Shown one piece after another: positions 1-7,215 of a stretch of DNA of 64,000 nucleotides. The stretch is from contig CALFER010000077.1 in the NCBI GenBank assembly GCA_937951895.1, positions 1 through 64,000 of the forward strand, read 5' to 3'. Below the pieces are notes generated by a model. That model saw nothing but the letters and a program-made list of their open reading frames with translations, did no database searches and was not told the origin of the DNA. The position numbers and the translations under genes were made by a program. The number at the start of each line of letters is the position of its first letter. Position 1 is the stretch's first letter. The DNA is from an uncultured bacterium (GTDB lineage: Bacteria > CSSED10-310 > CALFER01).

Positions 1-368
1 AGTTGCTTAACATGAACTCAGCCACCCACTTTCAACTAAAGTCGGGACACCTTCAGTGGATGGAGCTCGAGGGTGACCCGAATTGCGATGCCAGCCAATC
101 TGCCGCTGAACTTGCTGCACGAGGAAGTTTGGCTTTCCCGTCGAAGAAAAGCGCAACAGCCAGACTTTAGAGGAAGCTTTGACCGGAATCTTGAAATGGC
201 GAAACATAGTGGAATCAACCGAAGGCATAATAAAGCTTTGAAATTGACGTACCTACGCGTTGCTCCGGCACGCAATTTACAGCGGCGTTAGCGATACCCA
301 AATAAGCGATAATAGAATCTGAGAAATGCGACTGGTAGTCTGTAACTGCTCGTTTTGGACAGGAATCA
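1..368. other. Left edge, no confident gene
   Basis: No convincing gene is seen. Short open frames exist on both strands but lack a recognisable ribosome site or protein family. A GTTAGC core-like motif occurs near 285-290 (GCGGCGTTAGC), which could be the end of a preceding attC, but I could not find a matching left arm. Two short inverted repeats (about 14-29 with 53-68, and around 254-270) are present and unexplained. Confidence 0.4.
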
Positions 369-397
369 TGGCAAACAACCGCTGTCATTGATATAAT
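369..397 (+). promoter_or_regulatory. Promoter of the cassette toxin-antitoxin pair
   Basis: A perfect -10 TATAAT at 392-397 sits 17 bases after a weak -35 TGGCAA at 369-374. A GAGAGG ribosome site follows at about 405-410, in front of the antitoxin ATG at 418. Cassette TA modules commonly carry their own promoter, which fits. Confidence 0.55.
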
Positions 398-417
398 AAA
401 TACAGAGAGGATTGAAA

Positions 418-618
418 ATGAAAAATGTCAAACGAATTGAAGATGAGATAAAACAAATGTCAAACGAAGAACTAGCGTTCTTTCGAAACTGGTTTCTGGA
501 ATATGATGCTCAGGTCTGGGATGAAGAAATCGAGAGGGATGTTCCAGCTGGGAAACTCAATGCGCTGGCAAATAAAGCCAGGCAGGAACACAGATCCGGA
601 GAGACAAAAGAGATTTGA
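418..618 (+). CDS. Antitoxin of a type II toxin-antitoxin pair
   Basis: A 66-residue, highly charged protein (motif KQMSNEELAFFRNWFLEYD) with an acidic N-terminal helix and a basic tail. It precedes and overlaps by four bases (TTTGA) the toxin gene, the usual antitoxin-first layout. The ATG at 418 is preferred over an in-frame TTG at 412 because a GAGAGG ribosome site lies seven bases upstream. The family is the small helical antitoxin partner of ParE/HigB-like toxins, which is judged from gene order and general look and not from a decisive motif. Its expected role is to bind and neutralise the toxin and repress the shared promoter. As cassette cargo it may stabilise the array. Confidence 0.7.
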   Translation: MKNVKRIEDEIKQMSNEELAFFRNWFLEYDAQVWDEEIERDVPAGKLNALANKARQEHRSGETKEI

Positions 619-869
619 AACATTTTACCACGAGTGATTTCTGGGATCTGTACATGAAATTGCCTGGAAATGTTCAGCAGATTGCAGACAGGGCATATGA
701 CCTCCTGAAATCGAATCCTCAGCATCCTTCTCTGCATTTCAAGAAAATCGGTGAATTCCATTCTGTGCGTATCGGATTGCATTGTCGAGCGCTTGGAGTT
801 GAAGTCGATGACGGTGTTTTATGGTTTTGGATTGGAACACATTCTGAATATGACAGACTTATTCGCTAA
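615..869 (+). CDS. ParE/HigB-like toxin
   Basis: An 84-residue protein with the compact fold signature of RelE/ParE superfamily toxins: two N-terminal helices (DFWDLYMKLPGNVQQIADRAYDL in outline), then a beta core with HPSLHFKK, SVRIGLHCRALGV and WFWIGTHSEYDRL. This pattern is widespread in cyanobacteria and integron cassettes as a type II toxin. It starts at a TTG that overlaps the antitoxin stop, so the two are translationally coupled. The target (ribosome-dependent mRNA cleavage or gyrase) cannot be told from sequence. The cassette attC starts within four bases of the stop codon, so gene and recombination site form a compact unit. Confidence 0.8.
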   Translation: MKHFTTSDFWDLYMKLPGNVQQIADRAYDLLKSNPQHPSLHFKKIGEFHSVRIGLHCRALGVEVDDGVLWFWIGTHSEYDRLIR

Positions 870-932
870 CAATCGCATGGAACAGACAAATCTCCGCAAG
901 CTCCGATTTGCTGCTCATGCGTGACGTTCGGC
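865..932 (+). other. attC: attC site 1
   Basis: Inverse core GCTAAC at 865-870 and core GTTCGGC at 926-932. The left arm (about 873-892, CGCATGGAACAGACAAATC) pairs with the right arm at 905-921 (GATTTGCTGCTCATGCG), leaving unpaired purines only in the left arm. Those correspond to the extrahelical bases that orient integrase binding. The loop is 12 bases. Confidence 0.85.
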
Positions 933-945
933 CGTGAGAAGATAA

Positions 946-1503
946 ATGCCATTTACACCACTTCATATGGGTCCGGGCATGGCTGTCAAGGCCATGATGC
1001 CTCGTCATTTCAGCATCGTCGTCTTCAGCTTGACGCAGATCGCACTGGATCTGGAAGTGCTGCAACACATGATGCGGCACGAATATCCGTTCCACACGTG
1101 CTGGCACACATCCCTCGGTGCAACCATTCTTGCCATTGGACTTGCTGTAATCGGTAAACCCACCAGTCAGTGGATCAAGGCAGTCTGGAATCGAATCGTT
1201 GCCGGTTTCTGCGACATGGATCTCACCGTTTCGACCTCAACGACTTGGACGGCGTCCTTCACTGGAGCGGCGATCGGAGCCTGCAGCCACATCGTGCTCG
1301 ACAGCCTGTTCCACTCGGATATTGAGCCAATGCAGCCATGGTCACCAGCCAATCCACTTTGCGGACTGGTCAGCCCCCATTCTGTCGAAATCGCCTGTAT
1401 CTCCCTGGGCATCATCGGGCTCGTGTACTTCTTTGGAAGCGAACAGATCAGGAGAAAGGCCAATAAAATGAATGATATTTCCGCGGAGCGTGAGGAATCA
1501 TGA
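946..1503 (+). CDS. Histidine-rich integral membrane protein (YdjM/DUF4184-like)
   Basis: A 185-residue protein beginning MPFTPLHMGPGMAVKAMM with about four hydrophobic segments (around residues 22-42, 58-70, 100-120 and 148-166). Conserved-looking histidines and acids flank the membrane segments: H7, the LDLEVLQHMMRHEYPFH segment, HTSLGA and a second SHIVLDSLFHSD motif. This pattern is seen in membrane proteins annotated as metal-dependent hydrolases of the YdjM/DUF4184 type, where paired His/Asp residues are thought to bind metal. The start ATG follows a GAGAAG ribosome site. It is the only gene of its cassette. Substrate unknown; the family assignment is by overall pattern and is moderately sure. 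Confidence 0.6.
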   Translation: MPFTPLHMGPGMAVKAMMPRHFSIVVFSLTQIALDLEVLQHMMRHEYPFHTCWHTSLGATILAIGLAVIGKPTSQWIKAVWNRIVAGFCDMDLTVSTSTTWTASFTGAAIGACSHIVLDSLFHSDIEPMQPWSPANPLCGLVSPHSVEIACISLGIIGLVYFFGSEQIRRKANKMNDISAEREES

Positions 1504-1951
1504 TTTTGGACGTTGAGCGCCCGCGGAACGGTTGCGGCTGTCCTGATCGTTGTCGTAATCGTTGTCGTAATCGTAATCGAAACAAACAATGCGATTAGCC
1601 CAAAACCAACTTGATTCCTCCCGGCTCGCTGTCAATCTTTCGCTTCTTCGAGATCACCCGCGACGCAGCATTGTCATCCGAGTAGTTTCGATGCTGACGA
1701 GACCGGGTGAGATGAATCATGAAATGCGCGAAGTTTCGGAGCAATACGGTGGCATCGAAAACGATTACGACAACGACAACGACAACGAGGAGACGGAAAT
1801 CGATTAGATCGGCATTCCATTCGATTTGGTAAGTCGGCGGTCTTTATGGGGAATACTGGTATATTTTTGCACATCAAAAGAGACTGTGATTAAATAACGA
1901 AGATGAGAAGAAAACTGCTGAATAACATTGTTCGGCGTGAAGTTCCGCACC
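1504..1951. repeat. Gene-poor cassette stretch with inverted tri/hexanucleotide repeats
   Basis: No convincing gene. About 1546-1578 is a degenerate tandem repeat of a TCGTTGTCGTAA-type unit, and about 1757-1783 holds its reverse complement (GATTACGACAACGACAACG), so the two could pair across a 180-base loop. A 72-residue open frame (1589-1807) is created mainly by the second repeat (DYDNDNDN) and is not believed. A GTTCGGC core identical to those of attC 1 and attC 5 occurs at 1930-1936 and a GCGGAAC inverse core occurs near 1523-1529. Together they could be the ends of an attC swollen by the repeats, but the arms next to the cores do not clearly pair. Confidence 0.45.
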
Positions 1952-2242
1952 ATGACTTGCGAACACCTCAGAGCACTTGAACAGGCGATCATCGGACGCG
2001 GGATTCGAGAAACGTTCCGCGGGGCGGCATGGTCCAAGAACTGCCGGGAATGGGTTTACTTCGACTGCTACCTCGACATCACGGCGATCCGCAACGTGTT
2101 CGCATTCTCTGATTGTGTGGAGGATCACGTACATCGAGGCACGCATGACGGGCAGGAGAGAGGTCTCGTGTGTTCCATTTGCCATGACGCTATTATAGGC
2201 CATTACGAGTTGAGCGGGGATGTGCCGGAATTTCGAGGCTGA
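1952..2242 (+). CDS. Cassette-borne conserved protein of unknown function
   Basis: A 96-residue soluble protein starting MTCEHLRALEQAIIGRGI. Features are the segments TFRGAAWSKNCREWVYFDCYLD, EDHVHRGTHDGQERGLVCSICHDAI and HYELSGD. The His-rich stretch followed by CSICHD suggests a small metal-binding site. I recognise this as the type of hypothetical protein often found in integron cassettes, but no function is known to me. An in-frame codon at 1928 would add eight residues, but the ATG at 1952 is a better fit. It is followed 13 bases later by a well-formed attC. Confidence 0.6.
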   Translation: MTCEHLRALEQAIIGRGIRETFRGAAWSKNCREWVYFDCYLDITAIRNVFAFSDCVEDHVHRGTHDGQERGLVCSICHDAIIGHYELSGDVPEFRG

Positions 2243-2255
2243 GTATGACTGAATC

Positions 2256-2345
2256 GCCGAACCAGACGCTGGAGGCAAAGCGGTGGGTGCACGCAGGTTG
2301 CAATCTCACGCCCCAGCCGCCGCTTGCCTCAGCGTGGCGTTATGC
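2256..2345 (+). other. attC: attC site 2
   Basis: Inverse core GCCGAAC at 2256-2262 and core GTTATGC at 2339-2345. The left arm 2266-2283 (ACGCTGGAGGCAAAGCGG) pairs with 2320-2335 (CCGCTTGCCTCAGCGT), leaving an extra G and an extra A unpaired in the left arm. A loop of about 36 bases closes the structure. This is the clearest attC in the window. Confidence 0.9.
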
Positions 2346-2369
2346 CACATGAAACACCAAGAATACGAA

Positions 2370-3476
2370 ATGCGTAATACAAAGTCATTGATACTCCTTC
2401 TGTCGATAGCTGCATCAGCCATCTGTCTCACTGCGCATGCCGAGCAGGATGCGACTGCACCAACAGGTGTCATTGAGCGTACCCGTCTGGCGTTGCAGAC
2501 CATGGAAGGACCGAGGCAAAGCCTGTTGGAGGAACTCGGTAATGCTGGAACACCCGAAGCGAAGCAGTTGCTTCTTGAAGCGCTTTCCTTCACGGTGCCG
2601 AAGGATGTAGCGCCGACCCCAACAGAATGGCAGCGCCACTTGGAGGATGAAGTTCGTGGTAACGCTGCTCGACAACTCATTCGACTAGCCTCACCAGAGA
2701 TTGTTCCCACGCTTCGGCTTTGGCTTGCCGAGGGATCGACAAACAGAGCCGCTGCAGAGCACGACCAGCTTCTACACGTTGCCGTTACCGGCCTTGCCGA
2801 ATATCGTGACACCAATTCGCTTGCCACCATCGAAGCCGTATATCAAGACTCCACTTGTCACAGTGTCGTCCAGGAAATCAGCGCGGACGCGATAGCAACC
2901 ATTGGGGCACAGTCATCAACGAACCTCCTTCGTAGAATGATTTGGAATGACTGCCTTCGAATCGACACACGGTGCAAGATTGCCGCCGCTCTCGTTCGCC
3001 ATGACATCAATCTCGGTCGCGATATCCTCTTGGCCTTCTACGAGTTGGGGATTGCGAAGCTCAAAGACGACAGGAGTGGAGGCGGCGGGGTGGCACGCGC
3101 CACACTCGCAACCCTTGGCGATTCTGCACTCATTCAGCGGCTTACCGAGCGTGCCGCACGCGAGCCACCCAGCACCGTGCAAAAGAACATCACGACGCTG
3201 ATTGACGAGATGAGAATATCTGCCCTCCCTCTTGACGATGTCACGGCTATCGCCGCGGACAGCAGGTGGGCAGAGGGCATGTATAGACGCTATCCGGCGA
3301 TCCACAGACTTGGTCGTGATGGCTCAATTGAGGTAATCGCTGTTCTTGAATCCTTGCGGCCATGGGATTCAGTCGGCACTGGCGCGTATACGATTCAACA
3401 ACAAACGCTTCGAGACATTACACTCAACTCAATCCGCGAAATTAAACGTAGGAATTGGCAGCATTTCGTGAAATGA
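2370..3476 (+). CDS. Secreted HEAT-like repeat protein
   Basis: A 368-residue protein with a cleavable signal peptide (MRNTKSLILLLSIAASAICLTAHA, cut before EQDA). The mature part is a series of helical pairs of about 35-45 residues, for example AKQLLLEALSF, VPTLRLWLAEG, LLHVAVTGLAEYRDTNSLATIEAVY and ISADAIATIGAQSSTNLLRRM, typical of HEAT-type alpha-solenoids. An in-frame ATG at 2349 would add seven residues, but the signal peptide begins naturally at 2370. It fills one cassette between attC 2 and attC 3. HEAT solenoids usually act as protein-binding scaffolds; the partner is unknown. Location in periplasm or outside is inferred from the signal peptide. Confidence 0.6.
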   Translation: MRNTKSLILLLSIAASAICLTAHAEQDATAPTGVIERTRLALQTMEGPRQSLLEELGNAGTPEAKQLLLEALSFTVPKDVAPTPTEWQRHLEDEVRGNAARQLIRLASPEIVPTLRLWLAEGSTNRAAAEHDQLLHVAVTGLAEYRDTNSLATIEAVYQDSTCHSVVQEISADAIATIGAQSSTNLLRRMIWNDCLRIDTRCKIAAALVRHDINLGRDILLAFYELGIAKLKDDRSGGGGVARATLATLGDSALIQRLTERAAREPPSTVQKNITTLIDEMRISALPLDDVTAIAADSRWAEGMYRRYPAIHRLGRDGSIEVIAVLESLRPWDSVGTGAYTIQQQTLRDITLNSIREIKRRNWQHFVK

Positions 3477-3483
3477 TGAACTC

Positions 3484-3555
3484 GGCACAACAATCGGCTT
3501 CACTCGTACGCGAGACCCGCCGCGGGTCTCGCGCCGGTGAGCCGTAACGTTAGGC
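3484..3555 (+). other. attC: attC site 3
   Basis: Inverse core GCACAAC ends at 3491 and core GTTAGGC is at 3549-3555. The arms CGGCTTCAC...GCGAGACCCG and CGGGTCTCGCG...GTGAGCCG pair almost completely, leaving a tiny loop at the centre (CCGCGG). It lies eight bases after the stop of the HEAT-like gene. Confidence 0.85.
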
Positions 3556-3575
3556 CAGTTCCAGGGAGGTCATGA

Positions 3576-4088
3576 ATGCGATCCGCGAGAATTCTGGCGA
3601 TCTTCCTATTCGGATTGAACGCTTTTGCTCAAGGGCACCCGCTAAAAATTGATCTGAAAGGAATACGAGATTTGGCCCCGAAGGGCCGAATGCAGGATAA
3701 GGAATACAACCCAAATCAACCTATCGTGGATCAGTTGATTGCCGTTGGGCCATCATCTCTCGAGTATCTGGTTTCAAAACTCGAAGATGAAACTCCGATC
3801 AACCATCATGTTTTGGATTACTGGCAAAACGTCTGTGTTGGCGATGTTGCATTTTTAGCCCTTGCGGATCTGACCACCACCTCAGACTGGCAACATTACA
3901 CAGTTGAGCCAGGGCTATGGTCCCTTGTACCTAAGTCCGCAGCGCAACCTGCCTGGCAAGCCTGGAGTGATTTCGTAGAAAAGGTCGGCCGTGCCGAAAT
4001 TCGAAGAAGAGTCCAAACCATTCTAAAATTGGATTCACGTCACTTCACATGGGATCGGAAGGAATCATGTTTTCGTCCAACACCTTAA
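3576..4088 (+). CDS. Secreted protein of unknown function
   Basis: A 170-residue protein with a signal peptide (MRSARILAIFLFGLNAFAQG) and a soluble body containing PIVDQLIAVGPSSLEYLVSKLED, VLDYWQNVCVGDVAFLALADL and a C-terminal WQAWSDFVEKVG helix. The IVDQLIAVGPSSL...LVSKLEDE pattern resembles secreted proteins of unknown role in Acidobacteria and Verrucomicrobia, where a similar helix pair is reminiscent of a single HEAT unit. A GGGAGG ribosome site precedes the ATG. It is the single gene of the cassette between attC 3 and attC 4. No function is proposed. Confidence 0.6.
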   Translation: MRSARILAIFLFGLNAFAQGHPLKIDLKGIRDLAPKGRMQDKEYNPNQPIVDQLIAVGPSSLEYLVSKLEDETPINHHVLDYWQNVCVGDVAFLALADLTTTSDWQHYTVEPGLWSLVPKSAAQPAWQAWSDFVEKVGRAEIRRRVQTILKLDSRHFTWDRKESCFRPTP

Positions 4089-4104
4089 GGTCCAGGCTCA
4101 ACTG

Positions 4105-4196
4105 GCCTAACCACAGCATGCACTCGGACGGTGCCGCAAGCGGCACCGTTGGTGATGCTGGGCGTGGCGCGGACGCTGCGCGCCGCCTCGTTAGGC
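4105..4196 (+). other. attC: attC site 4
   Basis: The cores are perfect complements: GCCTAAC at 4105-4111 and GTTAGGC at 4190-4196. Inside, CAGCATGCAC...ACGGTGCC pairs with GGCACCGT...GTGATGCTG around a GCAAGC loop, and a second GC-rich hairpin (GGCGCGG...GCGCGCC) lies between that and the core. The site is therefore longer than usual, at 92 bases. Confidence 0.8.
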
Positions 4197-4203
4197 GACC
4201 GGG

Positions 4204-4446
4204 ATGAGATTGGGAAGCAGGGCTGCTGTCTATGCCTTTCTGCTCCTCGGCATAGCTGGGTGCGCGAGCACCCCTCAGCCAGCTGTAGTCATAACGAAGG
4301 CTCGTTCCGTTCAGCCAGCGGTCGACGAAGCAAAGAAGTCCTTCCCGGAAGCGAAGGTCCGATACCTTGCTGGCCTGCCGGAGGGGTCACATTTCTTCAT
4401 TACCACGCGCTTGTGGGATCGCGCGGCTCAACTCAGGATTGGGTAA
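4204..4446 (+). CDS. Small lipoprotein, possibly truncated
   Basis: An 80-residue protein with a lipoprotein signal (AAVYAFLLLGIAGC, acylated Cys about residue 20) followed by a short domain with AVDEAKKSFPEAKVRYLAGLPEGSHFFITTRL. That last stretch resembles the start of DUF2314-like domains, which normally continue for several more beta strands; here the frame ends ten residues later at AAQLRIG, so the gene may be shortened by a frameshift. It is the first gene after attC 4 and is followed five bases later by the next gene of what seems to be a three-gene cassette. Confidence 0.5.
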   Translation: MRLGSRAAVYAFLLLGIAGCASTPQPAVVITKARSVQPAVDEAKKSFPEAKVRYLAGLPEGSHFFITTRLWDRAAQLRIG

Positions 4447-4450
4447 ATGC

Positions 4451-5011
4451 ATGAATACACTACCGCGCAAGTGTCAGGGGCTCTTCGCATGGCTCACGCT
4501 GTACCCGATACCCATGTGTATTCTCATCGCAGTCGTAGCCGCATTCCTAGTCGATCGGTCATCATCCGATCAATGGGAGAGGTTTATCAGCGCAGCCCTC
4601 GGTAAGCGTCCAGTATACCGGACTTTCGAGCACGCTGTCATGAGCCTACGCGTCATCCGGGTTACCGGACTTGTGTTCTCCATACTCGCCCTTGTTCCCG
4701 AGATGATTGTCTCTCGGATGTCTCGGTCGCGTGTGTCTGTGTCCTTCCACGTAATTACCGCATGGGTTCTCGGCTTTCTGTCATCCTTTGCCCATTGGTA
4801 CATGAACTGGATACGCATTCGGGTGGAAGGCAGAGGCCCACTTGCGCATGAGATCACAAGAGCTGTCATTTTTGCCACTGCATACGCAGCTGTCACCCTG
4901 ATGGCAGTCCTGTTCCTCAAGAAGATATGGAGAGGAGACACCCAACCAGAGGTTGGACAGGTATCGTCCGAAGCCGCGCCGAGCGCGTCTCCAGACGAAC
5001 CGTCAACCTGA
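4451..5011 (+). CDS. Four-helix integral membrane protein, unknown
   Basis: A 186-residue protein with hydrophobic segments at about residues 17-32, 60-76, 93-112 and 132-150, a basic MNTLPRKCQG start and a hydrophilic C-terminal tail rich in Ser, Pro and Glu. The frame is open further upstream, but the ATG at 4451 lies just after the preceding stop and gives a normal membrane-protein start. No family is recognised. It sits between a lipoprotein and a transglycosylase-domain gene within one cassette, hinting at an envelope role, but this is only context. Confidence 0.5.
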   Translation: MNTLPRKCQGLFAWLTLYPIPMCILIAVVAAFLVDRSSSDQWERFISAALGKRPVYRTFEHAVMSLRVIRVTGLVFSILALVPEMIVSRMSRSRVSVSFHVITAWVLGFLSSFAHWYMNWIRIRVEGRGPLAHEITRAVIFATAYAAVTLMAVLFLKKIWRGDTQPEVGQVSSEAAPSASPDEPST

Positions 5012-5026
5012 TTGCTCGACAAAAAT

Positions 5027-5806
5027 ATGGATAATAGAGCAATGAAAAATCGAATCAAAATGGTTGGCAAGTTACTGATAGTCGGCCTATCGATAGTGAT
5101 ACTGTCATTCTTTTTATACAGCCTTGCCGTAATTTACAATGCAAGGGATTACACAATTTCTACGGTATTGCCAGACTTCAAGGTATCAAGATGGAGACCA
5201 TTTCAAGGCAACCCAATAGATTTTGGGGTTCAAAAGGGTGACATTCCAGACCATTTCATTCAGCTTCTCTTGAAGGTCGAGGATCCAGGATTCTATTCTC
5301 ACAATGGTATTGACTTTTCAACGCCAGGAGCGGGGTTAACAACAATTACCCAAGCGATTGTGAAAAAGCTCTATTTCAATGATTTCAAATCTGGATTCAT
5401 GAAGTTGAAACAATCATTGATTGCAAGATTCGTTGTCAACCGAATGATATCCAAGGACGATCAGATTACCTTATTTTTGAATTCTATGTTCTTTGGGATG
5501 ATTGACAATAGTCCTCAAGTCGGCCTTCAAAATGCAGCACGAGGTTATTTCCAAAAGGATGCCAGAAATTTGTCCAAGGATGAATTTATCTCCATTGTTG
5601 CAGCCATTGTTTCACCAAATACCTTCAATCCACGAGCCCATCCTGAATGGAACAAATTGCGATCGGACCGAATACGAAAACTGGATTCTGGTGAATACTC
5701 CCCCAAGGGTTTAATGGATCAGTATTATGGAAAACTTCCCCAAGATATAATAGATTCTGGCTTGCCCATGGCCTCTTACTTTCCAAGTTTGTACAATGAT
5801 GAATGA
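5027..5806 (+). CDS. Membrane-anchored GT51 transglycosylase-domain protein (MtgA-like)
   Basis: A protein of 259 residues with one N-terminal membrane anchor (about residues 13-35) and a peptidoglycan glycosyltransferase (GT51) domain. Visible family motifs are KVEDPGFYSHNGIDF (ED..FY.H.GID with the catalytic Glu), TTITQAIVKKLYF, LIARFVVNRMISKDDQITLFLN and the later AAIVSPNTFNP. There is no transpeptidase domain, so it would be a monofunctional chain polymerase like MtgA. Oddities: the usual TQQ/NLF signatures are altered (TQAIVKKLYF), the domain is diverged, and the gene is much more AT-rich than its neighbours, so it is probably a captured gene. ATG 5042 is an alternative start. Confidence 0.75.
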   Translation: MDNRAMKNRIKMVGKLLIVGLSIVILSFFLYSLAVIYNARDYTISTVLPDFKVSRWRPFQGNPIDFGVQKGDIPDHFIQLLLKVEDPGFYSHNGIDFSTPGAGLTTITQAIVKKLYFNDFKSGFMKLKQSLIARFVVNRMISKDDQITLFLNSMFFGMIDNSPQVGLQNAARGYFQKDARNLSKDEFISIVAAIVSPNTFNPRAHPEWNKLRSDRIRKLDSGEYSPKGLMDQYYGKLPQDIIDSGLPMASYFPSLYNDE

Positions 5807-5831
5807 AATCTATGTCTATCTGTGCAATCCA

Positions 5832-5907
5832 GCGGAACGACGGTCGCGGTAATAAAAGTTGCGGGGCAACTTTTCCGCCCACGCCCGGTTCCCTCACTTC
5901 GTTCGGC
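5832..5907 (+). other. attC: attC site 5
   Basis: Inverse core GCGGAAC at 5832-5838 and core GTTCGGC at 5901-5907. The outer arms pair as GCGGAACGA with TCGTTCGGC, and the inner arm AAAAGTTGC pairs perfectly with GCAACTTTT around GGG, extended by GCGG/CCGC with a TAAT bulge in the left arm. The middle part of the right arm (CCACGCCCGGTTCCCTCAC) is partly unpaired, so the site is less regular than the others. Confidence 0.65.
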
Positions 5908-5924
5908 GTTCGCTGATTGCGGGC

Positions 5925-6137
5925 GTTCGCCTTGAGATAATATGGAAGAAGTCACCACATCTGATCGGTAGTAGCGTTGACATTTCTGGCGCTGCCTTCT
6001 ACACTGTGCAGATATTGAAGCCGCAACGCACACCTCATGCATGGGTCGATCTGGGAATCTTCATCGGTGCTGCAACCAGCACCGCGTGTTTCATTCTGGG
6101 TTTGGTGCTCCATGACTTTCAGGATGCAAAGCTATAG
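5925..6137 (+). pseudogene. Possible remnant of a small membrane protein
   Basis: This open frame between attC 5 and attC 6 reads VRLEIIWKK...GAAFYTVQILKPQ...WVDLGIFIGAATSTACFILGLVLHDFQ and ends at a TAG. It contains one clear and one weak hydrophobic segment. No ATG, GTG or TTG begins it within the cassette in a sensible place (the only upstream TTG lies inside the attC), so it may be the 3' part of a broken gene or start at a rare codon. No family recognised. Confidence 0.3.
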
Positions 6138-6191
6138 TGGCTTCTCGTGCATTCGCAGCAGTCGTGGTCAAATTCAATGAATACAAAGAGA

Positions 6192-6263
6192 GGCGAACAA
6201 CCACTTGCACAAGTATTTCTGATCCCGCGCGGAATCAGAAAACTGTGAAGCGCAGCGTTGGCC
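6192..6263 (+). other. attC: attC site 6
   Basis: Inverse core GGCGAAC at 6192-6198 and core GTTGGCC at 6257-6263. The left arm CACTTGCACAAGTATTTCTGAT pairs with ATCAGAAAACTGTGAAGCG in the right arm, with unpaired extra bases in the left arm and a CCCGCGCGG loop. It lies ten bases before the next gene. Confidence 0.8.
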
Positions 6264-6272
6264 ATGGAGTAA

Positions 6273-7187
6273 ATGATGAAAAACAAGATTCTTGTTGCTG
6301 TCTTGATAATGGCAGTGATTCCACCGTTCGCCGCAAGGGCGTCGGAGGAGGATTTCCTGGCGTGGACCTCCGCCGTGATTCAGTGCGGGAAGACTCCTGA
6401 AGCCGGTGATGTTTCGTGCGAGATCAAGGTCGGAGAAAAAGGGTGGGACACATTCACGATTCAGGCCTTTGGAGAGACGCACACGCTGTCACCAACCGAC
6501 CTTGCAAAACTATCTGGTTTCCCCCTGTCATCGTTGCAGACAACTCACGAGGCAGGATATGAGGAACTGGGTAGATACAGTGTCCACTTTCGATTCGATC
6601 GGACGTTCTACAATCCAGACAAGAAACTGGTCAATGAGATCATCTATGTGTCTGTGACCAGAAAGGGTGTCACCGTTTCTGATCGTCAAACAAAGGGAAA
6701 TCTCGCAGCATCCGATCACATCTCGGCTGTCAATCTTTTGGAGCGATTTAAAGCCACCGATTTTAATTCGTTTTTCGGGACGACTAAGGCCACTTTTCGG
6801 CAAGACAATCTCGGAGGTGCACTTTTTAAAGATATTCCAGGCTACATGACAGGTGGGACGCTTTGGACTCGCTACCGGGGTGTCGGGATAGCTATTTTTG
6901 AGTCCCACGATGCGGCTATGACTGCCGTCGAGTCGCGGCGCAAGAGCGTCGCTGCGATCATCAAGGGGGGGCCGAAGGAGCGGGGTGGCATTTCGAATTG
7001 GTGGTTTGGTGAATCACAAGCGTTGTTGTCCATCGTACAGGATAGCATTGTCTTTGAGGTATCCATCTTGGATAAGCATTATTCTGAGGTGGAGAATGAA
7101 CTTTGGGAGGCAGCGATGAACTTTCTAATAAGAGCCGAACCAGCTGCTCCATTCGACCGTGAACCGCTCCGCGGCCACGGCGAGTGA
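6273..7187 (+). CDS. Secreted protein of unknown function
   Basis: A 304-residue protein with a signal peptide (MMKNKILVAVLIMAVIPPFAARA, cut before SEED). The mature part mixes beta-rich stretches (WDTFTIQAFGETHTL, GRYSVHFRFDRTFYNP, IIYVSVTRKGVTVS) with a second half containing GYMTGGTLWTRYRGVGIAIFESHDAAMTAVESRRKSVAAIIKGG, which looks like a separate small alpha/beta module. ATG codons at 6273 and 6276 are both possible. This is the last gene bounded on its left by a clear attC; no attC could be recognised after its stop. Function unknown. Confidence 0.6.
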   Translation: MMKNKILVAVLIMAVIPPFAARASEEDFLAWTSAVIQCGKTPEAGDVSCEIKVGEKGWDTFTIQAFGETHTLSPTDLAKLSGFPLSSLQTTHEAGYEELGRYSVHFRFDRTFYNPDKKLVNEIIYVSVTRKGVTVSDRQTKGNLAASDHISAVNLLERFKATDFNSFFGTTKATFRQDNLGGALFKDIPGYMTGGTLWTRYRGVGIAIFESHDAAMTAVESRRKSVAAIIKGGPKERGGISNWWFGESQALLSIVQDSIVFEVSILDKHYSEVENELWEAAMNFLIRAEPAAPFDREPLRGHGE

Positions 7188-7215
7188 GCCTTTCGTAAGA
7201 TTTCACAGGAGAGTT

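Noticed and set aside
1589..1807. 72-codon open frame in the cassette stretch
   Set aside because: Its coding is mostly the repeat (DYDNDNDN), lacking a ribosome site.
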